From NCBI RefSeq assembly GCF_030272615.1, contig NC_081414.1, forward strand, positions 238,425,233-238,489,232: a stretch of 64,000 bases of DNA, given 5' to 3'. The translations under genes and the position numbers were made by a program. Source of the DNA: Cryptomeria japonica (Eukaryota; Streptophyta; Pinopsida; Cupressales; Cupressaceae). The notes beneath the pieces are model-generated. The model saw nothing but the letters and a program-made list of their open reading frames with translations. It ran no database searches and was not told the origin of the DNA. This document shows positions 59,047 to 64,000 of this stretch, piece after piece; within the stretch, counting starts at the first letter, position 1; every line of letters begins with the position of its first letter.

Positions 59047-59234
59047 GGTTTTGGCCTCGTCACATTATTTAAGTTTCCAATAGTAGTTGTTTGGACACAT
59101 AAATATAATGTTACCATGTATTGCAGTGCAGAGCAAAGCAAATTGTCAAAGGGACATATGGTAGAAGACAAGAAAATATATATGTATGAATGTATATTAT
59201 TAACTACATTATACATTTGCAGAAAGAACTAGTT

Positions 59235-60104
59235 AAGTCTTTGTAGTCATTGGACCTGTCAATATTTTCTCTTGACATGTGGCTATGGCATTGCACATTT
59301 GAGAGAAACAACGTGGCTGAAACAACCTCATGAAGCAGAGTCTGCCCAAAACTGACCTACCCAGAGACATGAAGTCACTGAGGATTTGATATTTAACCTG
59401 TAACTTTAAACACTCCAAAATATTTGTAACTTTGAACACTCCAAAATATCTGTAAATTTGAACACAAAAGATCCTTTGCTATTGGTGACTGAGATCTTTC
59501 ATAGGTCTGACACTTTTAATGCTCCCACTGCTATGTTAGCACATGGCTATATGCTTGAGTGCTCTGTGAGTTTGGGCATACACTTTCAACCTTGTATTGA
59601 ATCACTATTCTCTGCCATTCCATTCAACAGAAAGATCTCTGCCATTGTGATTTAGCTTTCTGAAGTCCTATATCAATGCTACACTTTCAATGCACTGAGT
59701 TTACCTAAGATCAAAACAACCTAAATGCACTGTCATTGTGATTGTCACAGTCTCCTTATGGCTTCGAGCTGCATTCTTTGTGACTGCATCCTGCTCTCTG
59801 TTGCAGCTATAAGACTGTAGATTATCACTGTCCTTAGGATTCTTGTTTGTATCAAAACCCTTTGAGAGGCTATTGCTTTTGTAAGCTTTGTCAGATCTAT
59901 TCTCTGAGCTTTAGTCTTCCGCATAGGCTCATATGCCCTGTCTCTGTGTTTGCAATGCTGGGATTGTAATATATGACACTGTCAAATATTCTCTAATACT
60001 TACTGTCCTTCATTGACTGCGTTATGCTCTTTGTCCATATGAATAGGCTTTCAAAACCCTTGTATTTCTTTTTGAATTCTATCCTTCTTACAACAGTCCC
60101 CCTC
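59235..60104 (-). repeat. Probable minus-strand LTR of the TGTTGTAAG family
   Basis: On the minus strand GAGGGGGAC (60096-60104) is followed by TGTTGTAAGAAGGATAGAATTC from 60095 leftward. The left edge is unknown; 59390-59465 has a near-duplicate TTTGTAACTTTGAACACTCC phrase. No gene. Confidence 0.5.
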
Positions 60105-60139
60105 ATCGTTAACAACAGAGAGACATGACTCTTTTACCT

Positions 60140-61380
60140 TCCAAGTAGTTGTCTTCTTGTGTGCAGAAAAGGTATTAACATTGGCTACGCCTTCCTGAAT
60201 TTTACATCAGCTAAAGTCACGAGGAAGCTGTATAAAGCATTTCAATGCAACCTTGGAAAAGTTTGGACTCCAAAAGAACTTCGCTAAAAATATGAGAAAT
60301 TGTTTATGTCAAAGTTCAGGTGTCTTATGTTTATGTTTTTAGATGATCTTTTTTTTCCCTAAATTTTCTTTGTTTTCGCTATAGTTATGTTTTTAGATTT
60401 CATTTATTGTAGAATTTTAATGATGGGGTCATGTTGCTCTGGAAAGTTGGTTTGAAAAGTACAATTGGTATAGCCACCTTGCAATAGGAAGAATTTCACA
60501 GAAAGCAGTATTAAATCTGGGTTATATCACTTGAAGCTCACTTGAAGGAGGGGATCACTACTCTATGGCAGAAGATCATTAACTCCAGTCCAAGGAAATG
60601 AACACTGCTGTATGGCAGAAAGTTTACAGATGAGATCTTAGAATTTTATTATAAGTTGATTAAAGTTATAGATATACAAAATAATTTATTAATTTTGTAA
60701 AATCTTAAATTTTTTTATATTTTGGATTTTAGTTTTGTTTAATTTGTGTTACTTTATAATTTGAAGGGATAGTTTATTCTTATTTTGGATTTTAGTTTTG
60801 TTTAATTTGTGTTACTTTAGATTCAACTTTTTCCTTTCTATCAATGTCATTATTTGCTTCCTTCTTTCCTCCTCATTATTTTTATAAGACTGCATTTTAG
60901 CTTCAACCTCCTCCTTTGCTTTGAATGGAATCTTACAAAAATAATGAGGAGGAAAGAATGAAACAAATAATGGCATTGATAGAAAGAAAAAAGTTGGATC
61001 AAAAGGTAATTTGCAATTGTACTCTTAAATTATGTTGTTTGATTAGTTTAAGTGGTTTTATGCATTCAAATTTGATCTGATATTAACATTCATGGCATCA
61101 TAGGTCAATGGTCAAGAAGGAACTAATGGGCTTTAACAAGTTCACATATTTTAATGAAGCTTTTCAGAAGTCCAAACATTTTCAGGTTACATAAGAAAAC
61201 TTTAAATGGTTCACTAAAATATGGTGAACTTGATGGGATAAACAAGTTCACATATTTTAGTGAAGCTTTTCAGGAGTCCAAACATTTTCAAGTTACATAT
61301 GAAATGCTTTATATAGGTTCCATATGACTTTAGCTAATGTAAAATTCCTGAAATCGTAGTCAACGTTGACACCTTTTAAA
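60140..61380. repeat. Nested fold-back element
   Basis: Outer arms 60140-60310 and 61235-61380 pair (GAATTTTACATCAGCTAAAGT against ACTTTAGCTAATGTAAAATTC, in pieces). Inner arms 60815-60895 and 60938-61010 pair (CCTCCTCATTATTTTTATAAGA against TTACAAAAATAATGAGGAGG). A 62-bp direct duplication lies at about 60717-60830 and a partial third copy of the outer arm at 61130-61200. Confidence 0.75.
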
Positions 61381-61800
61381 CAAATTCTTCAACATTCGTC
61401 GAAACCTATTAAAAGTACATTGAAGCATCTGTGCTCTTCTCATTAAATCGCTGTAGCTGTCTAAGAATTGAAGAAACACGTCACGATTAGAAAAATAAAT
61501 ATATAGCACAATCAGCTTAGAATAAATACCAAATTAGTTGTTCTTACAAATTTACATAAAATTATAAAATTAAAATAAATTAGCCTTCAGAGCCATAAAT
61601 TCAATACTGGGCATACCTGTATACGTTGGGAATATTTCTTATCATAACAGTTGTTCTCACCTGTCGGGAGTTTGCCTTTGCTATATCCTCCTGAAAAACA
61701 AATTGAGAATTTTCCTCTGTTAACTCCATTTATAACAATTGTACCATCTGTTATTCAAAACATTAAAAACAAATCTTTAAATTGGCAGCAATATATTCAG
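61381..61800 (+). repeat. Segmental repeat block B, copy 2
   Basis: Counterpart of 32840-33370; ends near AACATTAAAAACAA, where copy 1 turns into the gene-fragment insert. Confidence 0.75.
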
Positions 61801-61904
61801 CATGCACCACCAAACTCATAAATATGAAATGAATCCCTAAGTTAAAGAAACATAAGATTCAAATATAAGAAAAGCCTAAGTTCAGTAAAAACTAAAGAAA
61901 CATA

Positions 61905-62790
61905 AAAGCCATGTTGACCGTTTTGCAGTGTCTCTGTTGACCAGGAGGGGAATGTTGTAAGACGGATAGAATTCCCTGGCAAAATCAATCAATTAAAACA
62001 CTTTGCCTCTTCAAGATATAAATTGATAGAGCATTGATTCTACAGAAAAAAATTGAAATGACCTAAAATGATCTAACTTTGCTGGCCAAACCTAGATGAA
62101 TCTCAGATTCATACAGAATTCAACTGCGCACTTCTAAAAAAGAAAAAGACATCCTAGATAGTTCAATGTATCAATTATCATTAGTTTATAAGGTAAAAAC
62201 TACTGTTTAGACTGTCACTGGGCCTCATTTTTTTATAGTTCTGAGCATATCTAAGAAAGGGCCCAAAAATTAAATATTGTCTATCAATCTACCCGCAATC
62301 CGTGAAAGACCAATTGGTAGGACATTAAATATTTAGAAAAATTAAATATTTGAGGAGTAGATTGAAATCCATTCGAATCCCAAAAAAAATAAGTTTTCAA
62401 AGTTAGTCTTTAATGTTGAAGATTGAAAATAGATATGAGAGATATGGAGTAGGTCATTCATCTTAATAGTATTCTGATTCAAGTATGGAATTGAAGTAAT
62501 ACTCTGATAACAGACCACCAAAATTCATTCATTTATATCACACTACCGCAATATCTTCCATTATATTACAAGGTTGATAGTGAATATTTAATAAATTTTG
62601 CTGCTTAATATATTTCACAAAGTCTATCTTGATATGCAAAAAGTCACAAAATGCATGCCAACCTAAAGAAAAAACCTCAGAAAAAGTAAAACCTATGAAC
62701 CTTTTAAATGCTGATTAGATTTAGGCTAAGCCATTATCGCTTAACAGTTATAAAGACATCTTATAATTTCCCTTGAAACCCCAAAGAATA
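61905..62790 (+). repeat. Segmental repeat block C, copy 2, with LTR start at 61953
   Basis: Counterpart of 39215-40530. Polypurine tract AGGAGGGGAA (61943-61952) followed by TGTTGTAAGACGGATAG. Confidence 0.75.
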
Positions 62791-63864
62791 ATAAACTTGT
62801 TAAAATCAAATTTTTTCAAACCCAGAGAATAAGAAACTTGTTAGGAACTTATAACAAGACTTACCTCTAGCCATTGAGGAGAACCCAAAGATGATCTTGT
62901 CCTCTAACCATTGCACGTGGATGTTTGGAGTCAGAGGGATGATAACAAGTATAGGTAATGTTATTTCCATCTTCACCATTAGAACTAACCCTATGATACT
63001 ATACGTATCTGGAGCAAAAGTAACATGAACATGAGCACTTGCAATAAGTCAGCTACTAAAATGTCTGCTGTCAATGAATCCTTGCTCGACTCTGCACTAA
63101 GCAAAAGTAACATAAACAGGAGCGCTTGCAATAAGTAAAATGACTTAAAAATATAAACATTATAGTAAAGAAGTCCAGATGAGATGAGACATGTTTGGAG
63201 AGCAGAAAACATACTAAAATTAAGAGAAAACACAAAGATTTATGTCAGGAGACTAGCTAGTGAGCTACAAAATAAATCACAAAATTGAAGATGACAGAGA
63301 GCAGAGCTCAATCTGCTATACCTATCCCATTTTATAACTGTTTAAACAACAAGAATGGAGATGACAGAGAGCTGGGATCAATCTGCAATACCTATCCCAT
63401 GTTATAATCGATTGAACATGATACGAGTGTTTATTATATAGTAAATTAGAGATCACGAGGTGAAGAAAGTTTTTTTTCAAAAGTAATGTTATTAGAGTTA
63501 AATTATTTTTAATCGCAAAAAGTTATTCATATAATTAACAAAATAAATTTTAAAAAATTAGGGTAAATATAAAACAAATTCAAGAAAAAGACTAACTTTT
63601 TTAAAATGGGTTTAGTAATTAAATCGTACATTTTTAGACAAAGAAGACATAGGTATAACAATGATGGTGATGTTTAATCTTGTGGTTAGGCTGTCATTGG
63701 GCTGCTGGTTGCAGTGTTCTTCTTTGGGGTTTAGATCCATGATAAATCCGTTGGTTGAACAACTTCAGAACCTATTGTAAGGGGTTTTAGGTCCACTCAA
63801 AACCTATTTAACCCTTAATAAAAAACAATGATATTGAAAAGTAGTAATAGAACTCACATCTTAC
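62791..63864. other. No gene recognised; two short local duplications
   Basis: CGCTTGCAATAAGT/CACTTGCAATAAGT with flanks is repeated at about 63015-63050 and 63103-63140, and GATGACAGAGAGC...ATACCTATCCCAT at about 63291-63335 and 63360-63400. 63660-63830 weakly resembles 42690-42860. Confidence 0.45.
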
Positions 63865-64000
63865 AACCAACATTATGAGGATCCCTATATCTTTTTTATA
63901 TCATAATTTAATTTTTTAAATCTAACCCTAACAAATAAATATATGAATTTAAAAGAAGATTGAAATTACATTGTAGTAGATGCAAAACAAAATCACCATA
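63865..64000 (-). repeat. Fragment related to the minus-strand LTR at 25070-26195
   Basis: 63920-64000 matches 25375-25455 (AACCCTAACAAATAAATATA, TTTAAAAGAAGATTGAAATT). It is cut by the window edge. Confidence 0.55.

Larger units (their letters stand above)
58525..59234. repeat. Inverted repeat carrying two WW-domain exon copies
   Basis: Arms 58525-58806 and 58958-59234 are reverse complements with scattered differences, separated by about 150 bp. Shared phrases include TTTTCTTGTCTTCTACCAT and TGCAATACATGGTAACATTA. The exon copies are listed separately. Confidence 0.85.

Overview
The window looks like nuclear DNA of a seed plant, probably a gymnosperm such as a conifer. It is AT-rich and almost filled by old, nested retroelements. 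The host-gene traces are plant-type: TIR-NLR-style leucine-rich repeats, an HMA protein with a C-terminal prenylation box, and the first half of a plant WW domain. The gymnosperm placement is inference; no lineage-diagnostic gene is present. No intact protein gene, rRNA gene, convincing tRNA or CRISPR array is visible.

Layout. 1-5109: 3' part of a Ty3/gypsy Tat-like element with gag and a protease-like domain but no reverse transcriptase. It sits inside a second LTR element whose 3' end and LTR occupy 5110-7080. 7081-14815: decayed DNA with a broken minus-strand reading frame (about 8.4-9.8 kb) and a minus-strand L1-type LINE remnant (about 10.5-13.3 kb). 15283-24674: a complete minus-strand large retrotransposon derivative of 9392 bp, with two 1250-bp LTRs, a CCTAC target duplication and one long uncharacterised reading frame. 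A related copy of its target repeat at 28933-29690 shows the unoccupied site. 25070-27840: a minus-strand LTR and a broken Ty1/copia polyprotein.

29.7-41.9 kb is a mosaic of repeats, fold-back structures and short tandem duplications. It surrounds a cluster of gene fragments: a coiled-coil pseudogene (35395-36530, plus), an HMA exon pair (36581-37024, minus) and an LRR exon (37351-38049, minus). A splice donor ending the LRR exon and an acceptor opening the HMA exon are both phase 0, so the two could form one LRR-HMA transcript. LTR starts of one family face outward on each side of this cluster (32772 and 39270). A shorter, roughly colinear relative of this mosaic lies at 57.6-62.8 kb without the gene cluster.

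43.9-51.4 kb holds degenerate telomere-like DNA in both orientations, interrupted by a nearly full-length decayed L1-type LINE (44560-49811) with a 13-bp target duplication. 52.5-57.7 kb holds a minus-strand copia-type LTR and a 1.7-kb tandem duplication. 58.5-59.2 kb is an inverted repeat carrying two copies of a WW-domain exon.

Almost everything coding here is retroelement protein in decay. The parts that bear on host biology are the LRR/HMA/coiled-coil cluster and the WW exon pair. All coordinates of repeats and homologies were read by eye, so edges without target duplications are approximate.
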